Origin: an uncultured bacterium | GTDB taxonomy: Bacteria; Actinomycetota; Actinomycetes; S36-B12 | Length of the DNA stretch: 15,248 nucleotides | Assembly: GCA_903940375.1 (NCBI GenBank) | Contig: CAJAKT010000197.1 | Coordinates: 1 to 15,248 of the forward strand | Direction: 5' to 3' | Shown here: piece by piece, positions 1-6,373 of the stretch | Numbering within the stretch: position 1 is the first letter of the stretch | Layout of the letters: every line of letters starts with the position of its first letter | Program-made: the position numbers and the translations under genes | The notes under the pieces: generated by a model | The model's database searches: none | Told to the model about the DNA's origin: nothing | The model's input: only the letters and a program-made list of their open reading frames with translations

Positions 1-74
1 CCGGACCCTACCCATCCACCTTGTAGCATTGGCAGGCTTCCGACGAAGGCCGCAAGGAACCACGTGGGAAGCGC

Positions 75-149
75 GCCGCCTTAGCTCAGTGGTAGAGCAA
101 CGCACTCGTAATGCGTAGGTCCGGGGTTCAAATCCCCGAGGCGGCCCCA
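75..149 (+). tRNA. tRNA-Thr, anticodon CGU
   Basis: A complete cloverleaf can be folded by eye. The 7-bp acceptor stem pairs 75-81 with 139-145, and the D stem pairs 84-87 with 95-98. The anticodon stem pairs 100-104 with 112-116 around the loop CTCGTAA (105-111), and the T stem pairs 122-126 with 134-138 around TTCAAAT. The anticodon is CGT at 107-109, which reads the threonine codon ACG. The CCA end is encoded at 147-149, with a C as discriminator base at 146. No neighbouring tRNA is visible. Part of the anticodon arm and variable loop recurs 282 bases downstream. Confidence 0.97.
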
Positions 150-296
150 TCAATAAGTGTTGCAGCGCAACAACTTTCGGGCCTTGATGTTCTCAGGTCA
201 ACATCGTGAAATCGGGCTTATAGCCCCAGAATTGGCCCCAGCCGCTCGGGTGGACCTTGCCGAGCTGCGGGGACGACCGGACAGATGGGCCTGCCT

Positions 297-317
297 GTGG
301 GGCTTTTCTAGCCCCAC
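297..317. other. 7-bp perfect hairpin between tRNA and tetR
   Basis: GTGGGGC (297-303) pairs perfectly with GCCCCAC (311-317) around the 7-base loop TTTTCTA. It could end the tRNA transcript or form a structure in an unrecognised RNA. No T-run follows it, so it is not called a terminator. Confidence 0.4.
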
Positions 318-381
318 GAGCGTGCGCGAGACGCACGGTTGAGCCCATTTGGAGAGTCCGCCGGGTGGTTCGCATGGGCCG

Positions 382-406
382 ACGCACGCGCGGTGCGTAG
401 GTCCGG
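382..406 (+). repeat. Partial copy of the tRNA-Thr anticodon arm and variable loop
   Basis: Positions 382-406 align without gaps to tRNA positions 100-124, with 21 of 25 bases identical. The first 6 bases (ACGCAC) and the last 13 (TGCGTAGGTCCGG) match exactly, and all four differences fall within the anticodon loop. The copy still folds as a hairpin, ACGCAC/GTGCGT around GCGCG. At the same 282-base offset, CCGCC at 358-362 matches the acceptor stem bases 76-80, but the D arm, T arm and 3' end are not preserved. It is therefore not a functional tRNA. It may be a remnant of duplication or of site-specific integration. Confidence 0.55.
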
Positions 407-519
407 AGCGTGAACAGAGCATGCGAAGGTGGTCGGTCCGCTCCCGCCCGCCGGCGGCAGGCAAACACGGCACGCCCGCCCAGGTGCATGCAGGCCCGAG
501 AAGGCGCTTCCCATCCTCC

Positions 520-531
520 TAGACTGTCGCC
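520..531 (+). promoter_or_regulatory. Probable leaderless promoter (-10) of the TetR gene
   Basis: TAGACT at 520-525 fits the actinobacterial -10 pattern TAnnnT. It lies exactly where a -10 box should lie (-12 to -7) if transcription begins on the G of the GTG start codon at 532. No Shine-Dalgarno sequence precedes that GTG, which agrees with a leaderless transcript. No good -35 is visible. Confidence 0.5.
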
Positions 532-1191
532 GTGGGGAACTCGGGGTCGAAGGGCAACCAGCGTGGCCGCCGTTCCCGGGAGGAGATCCTCGACGCTGCT
601 GCGAGGGTGATGGCGGCGCAGGGGTATGCCGGAACATCGATGTCGGTGCTTGTTGCGGAGACGGGCATCCCTAAGAGCGCCATCTACCACCACTTCGGCT
701 CTAAGGCGGGCCTGCTTGCCGCCGTCATGGAGCGGGGCGCGCGGGGCTTCTTCGATGCGATGACCGAAGCACACCGCCATCCGCCGACGACGGGAACACC
801 GCACGATCGCCTGGAGTGGTACTTCCGTCGGTTGGGCGAGGTGTGGGTACATCGAGCCGAGTTCCTGCGTCTCCTCATCCTGCTCGTCATCAGCGACGAG
901 GCCACGGAGGCTCCGGAGGCGATGGAGACCGTTCGCACGGTGCGCAATGAGGGTCGCGCCTACCTGGAGAACATCATCCGTCTGTCCTTCATCTCGAAGG
1001 GAGATGAGGTCGCCTCACAGGTGGCGCGCAATCTCGCTTACGTGGGCATCGTGGGCTTCGACGGGCTGTTCGTCTCCATGCAGTCCCGCGACGACATGCC
1101 GGTGGTCGAGCTGATCGATTACCTGGTCGACGGCATTGCCGCGATGGGCGAGGCGCAGAGCAAGGCGTTGCGCGCGGCCAAGCGCTCCTGA
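532..1191 (+). CDS. TetR/AcrR-family transcriptional regulator
   Basis: A 219-residue protein, a normal length for TetR regulators. A basic N-terminal tail (residues 1-14, rich in G, S, K and R) leads into the canonical DNA-binding domain. Helix 1 lies around residues 15-30 (REEILDAAARVMAAQGYAGTS), followed by the helix-turn-helix at about 37-56 with the family signature IPKSAIYHHFGSKAGLL. The remaining roughly 155 residues form the helical ligand-binding and dimerisation domain, whose ligand cannot be read from sequence. The GTG start at 532 is chosen because it gives a full TetR N-terminus and lies 6 bases after a -10-like TAGACT. The gene lies just upstream of, and in the same direction as, the aromatic degradation operon. 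It is most likely that operon's repressor, induced by a pathway substrate or intermediate, acting at the palindromes at 1303-1320. Confidence 0.93.
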   Translation: MGNSGSKGNQRGRRSREEILDAAARVMAAQGYAGTSMSVLVAETGIPKSAIYHHFGSKAGLLAAVMERGARGFFDAMTEAHRHPPTTGTPHDRLEWYFRRLGEVWVHRAEFLRLLILLVISDEATEAPEAMETVRTVRNEGRAYLENIIRLSFISKGDEVASQVARNLAYVGIVGFDGLFVSMQSRDDMPVVELIDYLVDGIAAMGEAQSKALRAAKRS

Positions 1192-1259
1192 CGCTCACCT
1201 GATGCAAGCGCTGTGATCGGCGCTCGGAACACGTCGATCAGGGACCAATCCCAAGAAAT

Positions 1260-1278
1260 CCCTTGACAAGGGTTACCC
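1260..1278. promoter_or_regulatory. -35-like element inside a 13-bp palindrome, adjacent second dyad
   Basis: TTGACA at 1263-1268 is a perfect -35 box on the plus strand and forms the centre of the perfect palindrome CCCTTGACAAGGG (1260-1272). It is overlapped by a second dyad, GGGTTACCC (1270-1278). No convincing -10 hexamer lies 16-18 bases downstream of TTGACA. The promoter may therefore be weak or activator-dependent, or the -35 match may be fortuitous. The symmetric sequence suggests that a dimeric regulator binds here. Confidence 0.45.
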
Positions 1279-1302
1279 GTATGCATCAGCCTTCGCGGAA
1301 AT

Positions 1303-1320
1303 GAACGGACCGTTCGGTCC
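1303..1320. promoter_or_regulatory. Candidate TetR operator: two overlapping palindromes
   Basis: The 18 bases GAACGGACCGTTCGGTCC contain two perfect dyads sharing bases: GAACGG-A-CCGTTC at 1303-1315 and GGACCG-TT-CGGTCC at 1307-1320. Sites of this length and symmetry are typical of TetR-family dimers, and overlapping dyads could accommodate two dimers. The site lies 38 bases upstream of the first catabolic start codon and about 110 bases after the TetR gene, as expected for control of the operon by that regulator. Binding by the neighbouring TetR protein is inferred. Confidence 0.65.
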
Positions 1321-1358
1321 AAAACCATCAGTTTCCCGGTCGCGAAGGAGCCCAATCC

Positions 1359-3110
1359 ATGGCCAGCCCAACTATCGAGACGGACGTCCTCATCATCGGT
1401 GCCGGTCCTGCCGGCGCGGCCGCCGCAGCCCTGCTTGCCACCTACGGAATCAGCACGATCATGGTGAACAAGCACGGCGGGGTGGCCAACGCTCCGCGCG
1501 CGCACATCACCAATCAGCGTGCAATGGAGGTCCTTCGCGATCTCGGCCTCGAGGACGAGGCTGTTGAGTCGGCGACCCCCCAGCACCTCATGGGCGAGCA
1601 CGTGTGGGCCACCAGCCTGGCTGGCACCGAGATCGGCCGCCTGCGCACCTGGTACACCCACCCGCATTTCAAGGCCGAGCACGACCTGGGCTCACCGTCG
1701 TCGGTCTGCGACATCCCGCAGGACATCATGGAGCCGATCCTCGTTAACGCCGCGTCCTACCGCGGCTCGAAGGTCCGCTTCAACACCGAGCTCATCAGCT
1801 TCACGCAGGACGACGACTCGGTGACGGCCAACCTGGTCGACCGGCTGACCGGGAACGAGTTCCAGATCAAGGCCAAGTACATGATCGGCGCCGACGGCGG
1901 CCGCTCCAAGGTCGCCGAGATGGCCGGCCTCCCGTTCGAGGGCGAAATGGGCATGGGCGGCTCGATCAACGTCGTCTTCAAGGCAGACCTGAGCAAGTAC
2001 GTCGAGCACCGTCCCGGTGACATGTACTGGTTCATCCAGCCGGGCGTCGGCCATGCCGGCATGGGCATCGGCGTGCTGCGCGTCGTGCGCACGTGGAACC
2101 GCTGGGTCGGCGTGTCGGGCTACGACGTCAACGCGGGCGAGCCCGACCTGACGAACGAGCTCGGTGTCGCCATCGCCCACAAGCTGATCGGCGACGACAC
2201 CGTCGACGTCGAGGTCGAGTCCCTGTCGACCTGGGCTGTCAACCACATGTGGGCCACCAACAACACTTCCGGCCGCGTCTTCTGCGTCGGCGACGCGGTG
2301 CACCGTCACTCGCCGATGAACGGCCTCGGCTCGAATACGTCGATCCAGGACAGCTACAACCTCGCGTGGAAGCTGGCGATGGTCCTGAAGGGCCAGGCCG
2401 GAACCGGGCTGCTCGACACCTACCGCCAGGAGCGCGTCCCGGTCGCCGAGCACCTGATCGATCGCGTATCGCGAAGCAACCACCTCATGCCGCCGCTGTT
2501 CATGTCGCTGCACTTGCCGCCGACTTCTGACGAGGCGATGCTGAACTCCTCGCTGGCCACGCTGAACGCGCACTCGGCCGAGTCGACCGAGTTCCGCGAG
2601 GCATTCGACACCGCACTCCACAACACGCTGATGTGTTACAACTCCCACGGCATGGAACTGAACCAGTATTACCAGTCCAGTGCCGTTGTCACGGATGGCG
2701 TCCAGGCACCCGAGCCGCCGCGCGATCCCGAGGTCTACTACTTCGCATCCACGTTCCCTGGCCGTCACCTTCCGCATGTGTGGGTCACGAAGGATCAGCG
2801 TCAGTTGGCTCTGTTCGATCTCTGTGGCAAGGGCAAGTTCACCCTCCTCACCCGCGAGCTCAATTCGGCGTGGGTGGAAGCCACCGCGCAGGCGAGCAAC
2901 GACTTGGGAATCGACATCAACGTCGTTTCCATTGGTCGCGGTTGTGACTATGCGGACAGTTATGGTGACTTCGCCGCGATCTCGGAGATCGGCGAGGACG
3001 GCGCGATCCTGGTTCGTCCGGACCACATGGTCGCGTGGCGCTCCGCTTCTGCGGGGGATGCACCTGCCGCTGATCTGGACAGTGCGCTGCGCTCGATCCT
3101 CGCCCGATGA
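1359..3110 (+). CDS. FAD-dependent phenol ortho-hydroxylase, TfdB/HbpA/PheA family
   Basis: A 583-residue class A flavoprotein monooxygenase that should use NAD(P)H and O2 to hydroxylate a phenol next to its OH, giving a catechol. An N-terminal Rossmann motif GAGPAG (14-19) binds FAD. The substrate-proximal PRAHITNQR lies at 46-54, the DG motif at 177-180 (GADG), and the FAD-ribityl motif at 311-317 (GDAVHRH) followed by NGLGSNTSIQD. A C-terminal thioredoxin-like domain ends in SEIGEDGAILVRPD. Length and motif order match 2,4-dichlorophenol 6-monooxygenase (TfdB) and 2-hydroxybiphenyl 3-monooxygenase (HbpA), both about 586-598 residues. The ATG at 1359 follows GAAGGAG (1344-1350) at good spacing. 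The stop overlaps the next start in ATGA. The neighbouring dioxygenase and hydrolase favour an HbpA-like role. The exact phenol is unknown, so no symbol is given. Confidence 0.9.
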   Translation: MASPTIETDVLIIGAGPAGAAAAALLATYGISTIMVNKHGGVANAPRAHITNQRAMEVLRDLGLEDEAVESATPQHLMGEHVWATSLAGTEIGRLRTWYTHPHFKAEHDLGSPSSVCDIPQDIMEPILVNAASYRGSKVRFNTELISFTQDDDSVTANLVDRLTGNEFQIKAKYMIGADGGRSKVAEMAGLPFEGEMGMGGSINVVFKADLSKYVEHRPGDMYWFIQPGVGHAGMGIGVLRVVRTWNRWVGVSGYDVNAGEPDLTNELGVAIAHKLIGDDTVDVEVESLSTWAVNHMWATNNTSGRVFCVGDAVHRHSPMNGLGSNTSIQDSYNLAWKLAMVLKGQAGTGLLDTYRQERVPVAEHLIDRVSRSNHLMPPLFMSLHLPPTSDEAMLNSSLATLNAHSAESTEFREAFDTALHNTLMCYNSHGMELNQYYQSSAVVTDGVQAPEPPRDPEVYYFASTFPGRHLPHVWVTKDQRQLALFDLCGKGKFTLLTRELNSAWVEATAQASNDLGIDINVVSIGRGCDYADSYGDFAAISEIGEDGAILVRPDHMVAWRSASAGDAPAADLDSALRSILAR

Positions 3111-3979
3111 CAGGCACCAGCGCACCGTTGCCGGCGATGCCGGCACAGCAGTCGGTCCAGACTGGCACCTTCTCCACCGCGTACTACCGCGGTGGAGAAG
3201 GGTCGGGGCGGCCTGTGATCCTCGTGCACGGCGGTGGTGCGGGCGCTGAGAGCGTCAGCAACTGGCAGCGCAGCTTCCCGCTGTTCGCCGCCAACGGTCC
3301 GACGTACGCGATGGACATGGTGGGCTTCGGCAACTCGGACGCACCCTCGCCCGAGGAGTTCGCCTACACGCAGGATGCGCGCAACCAGCAGCTGATCGAC
3401 TTCATCGAGGCGCTCGACCTCGGACCGGCTCGCCTGATCGGCAATTCCATGGGCGGGTGCACCTCCCTCGGCGTCGCCATGAAGCGGCCGGATCTCGTCG
3501 ACAGCCTCGTGCTCATGGGCAGCGGCGGGCGAGCCAAGGCCGGGGCTCTGTCGCCTGACCTCGGGCCGGTCATCCACTACGACTTCACCATCGAGGGGAT
3601 GCGCGCCATCATCGGTGTCCTGGCCAACCCGGGGTTCATCCCGTCGGACGAGCAGGTCGAATACCGCTACGAGATGTCGATCCGCCCCGAGCTCAAGGTC
3701 GCCTACAAGGCGACCATGGGCTGGGTCAGGGAGAACGGCCTGTACTACCCCGATGACGCAATCGCGGCAGTGAAGACCCGCACCCTCGTCGTCAACGGCA
3801 AGGAGGACAAGGTCGTCCCGATCGAGCAGGCCTACGAGTTCCTCGCCCTCTTGGAGAACTCGACCGGCTACCTCATCCCGCACTGCCGGCACTGGGCCAT
3901 GATCGAGTACCCCGAGCTGTTCTCGAAGGTGTGCATCAACTTCCTCAACGACACCACCGACTACGGCGTCGCCTCATGA
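3107..3979 (+). CDS. Alpha/beta hydrolase, meta-cleavage product C-C hydrolase (MhpC/BphD type)
   Basis: A 290-residue alpha/beta-hydrolase, the length usual for the enzymes that hydrolyse 2-hydroxy-6-oxo-dienoates produced by extradiol ring opening, releasing a carboxylic acid and 2-hydroxypenta-2,4-dienoate. The oxyanion-hole motif HGGGAGAES lies at 41-49, the nucleophile elbow GNSMGG at 112-117 with Ser114, the acid Asp234 in GKEDKVVP, and the catalytic base His262 in CRHWAMIE. All three members of the triad are present. The GNSMGG elbow and the HGGGAGAES loop are typical of MhpC/BphD/HsaD hydrolases rather than generic esterases. Its ATG overlaps the preceding stop (ATGA, 3107-3110) with no clear ribosome binding site, so translation is probably coupled. 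The size of the released acid cannot be read from sequence. Confidence 0.9.
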   Translation: MTGTSAPLPAMPAQQSVQTGTFSTAYYRGGEGSGRPVILVHGGGAGAESVSNWQRSFPLFAANGPTYAMDMVGFGNSDAPSPEEFAYTQDARNQQLIDFIEALDLGPARLIGNSMGGCTSLGVAMKRPDLVDSLVLMGSGGRAKAGALSPDLGPVIHYDFTIEGMRAIIGVLANPGFIPSDEQVEYRYEMSIRPELKVAYKATMGWVRENGLYYPDDAIAAVKTRTLVVNGKEDKVVPIEQAYEFLALLENSTGYLIPHCRHWAMIEYPELFSKVCINFLNDTTDYGVAS

Positions 3980-5172
3980 TCGGACCCGACACGCGGATCG
4001 CGATCATCGGCGCCGGCGTCGGCGGACTTACGCTCGCCCTTGCCCTCCGAGAGCGTGGGATGGACGCCGAGATCTACGAGCGAACCACCGAACTCCGCGA
4101 GGTCGGCGCTGCCGTCTACCTGGCGGCAAACGCGTCGCGCTTCATCGAGCGGTGGGGTCTGGGTCAGGCGTTCTCCGAGGTCTCGTGGGAACCGACTGCG
4201 CTCATCTACCGCGACGGTCGCGACGGCCGCGTCATCGCACGGCATGACGAGACGGAGTCGGGCAGATATGGCGCGCCGGGCCATGGAATCCACCGCGCAG
4301 ACCTCCAGCAGATCCTCGCTGACGCCGTCGGACGAGACCGCATCCATCTCGGCAAGGAGATCACCTCCTACACCCAGGAGAACGGCGAGGTCACGATCCA
4401 GTTCGCCGACGGCACGAATTCGCAGGCCGACCTCGTCGTTGGTGCGGATGGCGCCCGCTCGATCGTGCGCGAGCTGATGGTCGGGCACGACGACAAGATC
4501 TACACTGGCCGCAGCGGCTTCCGCGGCCTCGTCGCCGTCAAGGACCTGCCCAGCCTTCCCGATCCGACGACCATCCAGTTCTGGATCGGGCCCGATGGGC
4601 ACCTGCTGCACTACCCGATCGGCGGGGATGGCGACGTCATCAACTTCCTCCTCGTGAAGCGGATGCCGTGGGACAGTGAGGACTGGACGATCGAGGCCGA
4701 TCCGGACGAGCACCTGAAGCACTTCGAGGGCTGGCACCCGGCCGTCATCGAGATGATCAGCGCTCCCACCTTTGACCGTCGCTGGGCGCTGAACCGGCGC
4801 CCATGGCTGTCCTCATGGTCCGACGGCAGGGTCGTGCTGCTCGGAGACGCCGCCCACGCCCTGGTCCCGCATCACGGCCAGGGCGCCAACATCACCGTCG
4901 AGGACGCCGTCGTTCTGGCGCGCTGCCTCAGCGAAGCCGATCCGGACGGGATCGACGACGCCATCGCCTCCTACCAGGAGCAACGGCTGGAGAGAACCGC
5001 CCGGGTGCAGAAGGCGTCATATGTCACGGCCGACGTGCTGCACCTTCACGACGGTGATGAAGCAACCGCACGCAACACCGAACTTGCATCCCCCGAGTGG
5101 ATGCACGGTCAACTCGACTGGATCCACTCCTACAACGCTGATCCCAACTTCGACAAGGTGGACCTCGCATGA
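3976..5172 (+). CDS. FAD-dependent monooxygenase, salicylate hydroxylase-like
   Basis: A 398-residue single-domain flavoprotein aromatic hydroxylase related to salicylate 1-hydroxylase (NahG), 3-hydroxybenzoate 6-hydroxylase and 6-hydroxynicotinate 3-monooxygenase. The Rossmann motif GAGVGGL lies at 12-18, the DG motif GADGAR at 156-161, and the FAD-binding GDAAHALVPHHGQGAN at 290-304. The frame is open further upstream to 3931, but the ATG at 3976 is chosen: it overlaps the hydrolase stop (ATGA) and puts the FAD motif at the usual distance from the N-terminus, whereas the upstream extension is arginine- and histidine-rich and unlike the family. It lacks the C-terminal thioredoxin-like domain of the first operon flavoprotein, so the two are different subfamilies and not a recent duplication. 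It may act on the acid released by the hydrolase (for instance salicylate) or add a first hydroxyl. The substrate is unresolved. Confidence 0.88.
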   Translation: MIGPDTRIAIIGAGVGGLTLALALRERGMDAEIYERTTELREVGAAVYLAANASRFIERWGLGQAFSEVSWEPTALIYRDGRDGRVIARHDETESGRYGAPGHGIHRADLQQILADAVGRDRIHLGKEITSYTQENGEVTIQFADGTNSQADLVVGADGARSIVRELMVGHDDKIYTGRSGFRGLVAVKDLPSLPDPTTIQFWIGPDGHLLHYPIGGDGDVINFLLVKRMPWDSEDWTIEADPDEHLKHFEGWHPAVIEMISAPTFDRRWALNRRPWLSSWSDGRVVLLGDAAHALVPHHGQGANITVEDAVVLARCLSEADPDGIDDAIASYQEQRLERTARVQKASYVTADVLHLHDGDEATARNTELASPEWMHGQLDWIHSYNADPNFDKVDLA

Positions 5173-6035
5173 ACATCGAACAGCTCGGCTACATCGGCTT
5201 CAACTCAACCGACCCCGCGGCCTTCACGAACTACGCGACCACCGCGCTGGGGATGCAGGAGGTCAGCCTGGGAACGGGGCGACCTTCGTTCCGCATCGAC
5301 TCATACGAGCAGCGCGTCATCGTCGAGTCGTCCGACAAGAACGGTGCCGCCTACATCGGCTGGCAGCTCGCCGACGACGCGGCACTTCAGGCGGCTGCGG
5401 CTGAAGTCCAGGCCACCGGCGTTGCCGTCGAGCAGGCGACAACGGAAGAGCTCGAGGTGCGTCGCGTTGCCGACATGGTGCACTTCCTCGATCCGGCCGG
5501 CCACCGCGTCGAGCTCTACCGCGGGGCGGGGCGCACCAACGAGGCGTTCAACTCACCCCGCGGCATCCCCGGCTTCGTCGCTGAAGACCTCGGCCTCGGC
5601 CACGCCGTGCTCTCCACGCGCAACCTCCCCGAGACGCAGGCGTTCTACACCGGCATCCTCGGGTTCAAGGTCAGCGACTACATGATCGATGCACCATTCA
5701 CTGCCACGTTCCTGCACTGCAACCCGCGCCACCACAGCCTGGCGTTCGCCGACGGCAACTTCTTCAACATCCCCAACGTGATGCACCACTTCATGCTGGA
5801 GATCGAGGACGAGGACGAGGTGGGTCGCCAGTGGGACCACGTCCAGCATGAGGGCGTCCCCGTCGCCATGAACATTGGCCGTCACACCAACGACCACATG
5901 TTCTCGTTCTACGTCGCCTCTCCCGTCGGAGTGCTCACCGAGTTCGGCGCAGGTGGCCGTCTGATCGACGACAGCACCTGGGAGGTCTGGCAGATGCCCG
6001 GCCCGGACATCTGGGGCCACAAGCACGGCCACTAG
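5169..6035 (+). CDS. Type I extradiol ring-cleavage dioxygenase (BphC type)
   Basis: A 288-residue two-domain vicinal oxygen chelate protein of the 2,3-dihydroxybiphenyl 1,2-dioxygenase family. It should open a 3-substituted catechol adjacent to the hydroxyls using O2 and Fe(II). The metal sits in the C-terminal domain. The expected 2-His-1-Glu ligands are His145 (GLGHAVL), His207 (MHHFML) and Glu258 (TEFGAG). Second-shell residues are also kept: His189, and His239, Asp242 and Tyr248 in GRHTNDHMFSFY. The N-terminal domain (about 1-130) keeps the fold but lacks the ligand set, as usual. Its length matches two-domain enzymes. The ATG overlaps the preceding stop in ATGA and AAGGTGG lies 7 bases upstream. 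A strong hairpin follows the TAG stop, marking the operon end. The substrate is probably the catechol made by the upstream phenol hydroxylase. Confidence 0.93.
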   Translation: MNIEQLGYIGFNSTDPAAFTNYATTALGMQEVSLGTGRPSFRIDSYEQRVIVESSDKNGAAYIGWQLADDAALQAAAAEVQATGVAVEQATTEELEVRRVADMVHFLDPAGHRVELYRGAGRTNEAFNSPRGIPGFVAEDLGLGHAVLSTRNLPETQAFYTGILGFKVSDYMIDAPFTATFLHCNPRHHSLAFADGNFFNIPNVMHHFMLEIEDEDEVGRQWDHVQHEGVPVAMNIGRHTNDHMFSFYVASPVGVLTEFGAGGRLIDDSTWEVWQMPGPDIWGHKHGH

Positions 6036-6039
6036 CCTT

Positions 6040-6076
6040 CTGCCGCGGCGAGGCCATGCGGATCTCGCCGCGGCAG
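6040..6076 (+). terminator. Strong hairpin ending the aromatic degradation operon
   Basis: CTGCCGCGGCGAG (6040-6052) pairs perfectly over 13 bp with CTCGCCGCGGCAG (6064-6076) around an 11-base loop, starting four bases after the dioxygenase stop codon. The run after it (CTTGATT) is only weakly T-rich, which is common in GC-rich actinobacteria. Since the nar transporters point towards it, it may also stop convergent transcription. Confidence 0.8.
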
Positions 6077-6373
6077 CTTGATTCGACCTCCCAGATCTGA
6101 GCGACACGCATCACTGATGCGGAGGTCGGCGTCTGGCGTGGACCTAGCCCTCTGGCTAGCCATGAGAGCGTGCGTCTGAGCGGGCCGAGAAGGGTCTGGC
6201 GGCCGTTAGTGGTTGCGGTGCAGGCGTTTCGGCGTAGTGGGACGTCTGCGGCCGGCTCCATGCAAAGCGGACATTCTGCGACCGTAGTAGACAGCAAATA
6301 GCCCTTGGCTGCTGTCACGATAGCCGTGTACGCGGCCTTCGCCCGCGGCCACTCACGATCATTTTGAGGATGG
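6077..6373. other. Non-coding gap between convergent catabolic and nar loci
   Basis: No supported gene. A minus-strand open frame at 5935-6318 shows no domain, runs through the terminator and overlaps the end of the dioxygenase gene. Two weak hairpins are visible: CTAGCC/GGCTAG at 6144-6159, and GACAGC/GCTGTC at 6290-6316 with an inner AGCC/GGCT stem. The second lies about 58 bases beyond the narK2-type stop and could be the minus-strand terminator, although no T-run follows it on that strand. Confidence 0.5.

Larger units (their letters stand above)
150..519. other. Non-coding stretch after the tRNA, no convincing gene
   Basis: I see no gene here that I would defend. The short open frames, for example 157-342 on the plus strand, lack recognisable domains and ribosome binding sites. 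Three features stand out. A small hairpin GTTGC-AGC-GCAAC at 159-171 lies just past the tRNA. A perfect 7-bp hairpin lies at 297-317. A near-copy of part of the tRNA lies at 382-406. Neither hairpin is followed by a clear T-run. DNA flanking a tRNA is a common landing place for mobile elements, and this stretch could be the decayed edge of one, but no integrase or transposase is visible. Confidence 0.6.

Noticed and set aside
157..342. Short plus-strand open frame just after the tRNA
   Set aside because: GTG start, no ribosome binding site, no recognisable domain, and it overlaps a perfect hairpin at 297-317.
433..438. CGGTCC half-site upstream of the TetR gene as an autoregulatory operator
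   Set aside because: A single 6-base match without a symmetric partner. Expected by chance in this base composition.
193..852. Long minus-strand open frame of 219 codons overlapping the TetR gene
   Set aside because: It is arginine/proline/histidine-rich with no domain, typical of the complementary strand of GC-rich coding DNA, and most of it lies opposite a clear TetR gene or non-coding sequence.
1206..1224. AGCGC/GCGCT stem after the TetR stop codon as a terminator
   Set aside because: Only 5 bp with an open loop and no T-run. Too weak in GC-rich DNA to be called.
1692..3146. 484-codon minus-strand open frame opposite the phenol hydroxylase gene
   Set aside because: A composition rich in R, V, D and H with no motif. 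It mirrors the real gene on the plus strand, which carries all FAD motifs.
3931..3975. Upstream extension of the salicylate-hydroxylase-like gene
   Set aside because: The extra 15 residues are His/Arg-rich and overlap the hydrolase gene. The ATG at 3976 in an ATGA overlap gives a normal flavoprotein N-terminus.
5935..6318. Minus-strand open frame of 127 codons, possible Cys-containing small protein
   Set aside because: It crosses the strong operon terminator and the end of the dioxygenase gene and has no domain. The few cysteines show no metal-binding spacing.
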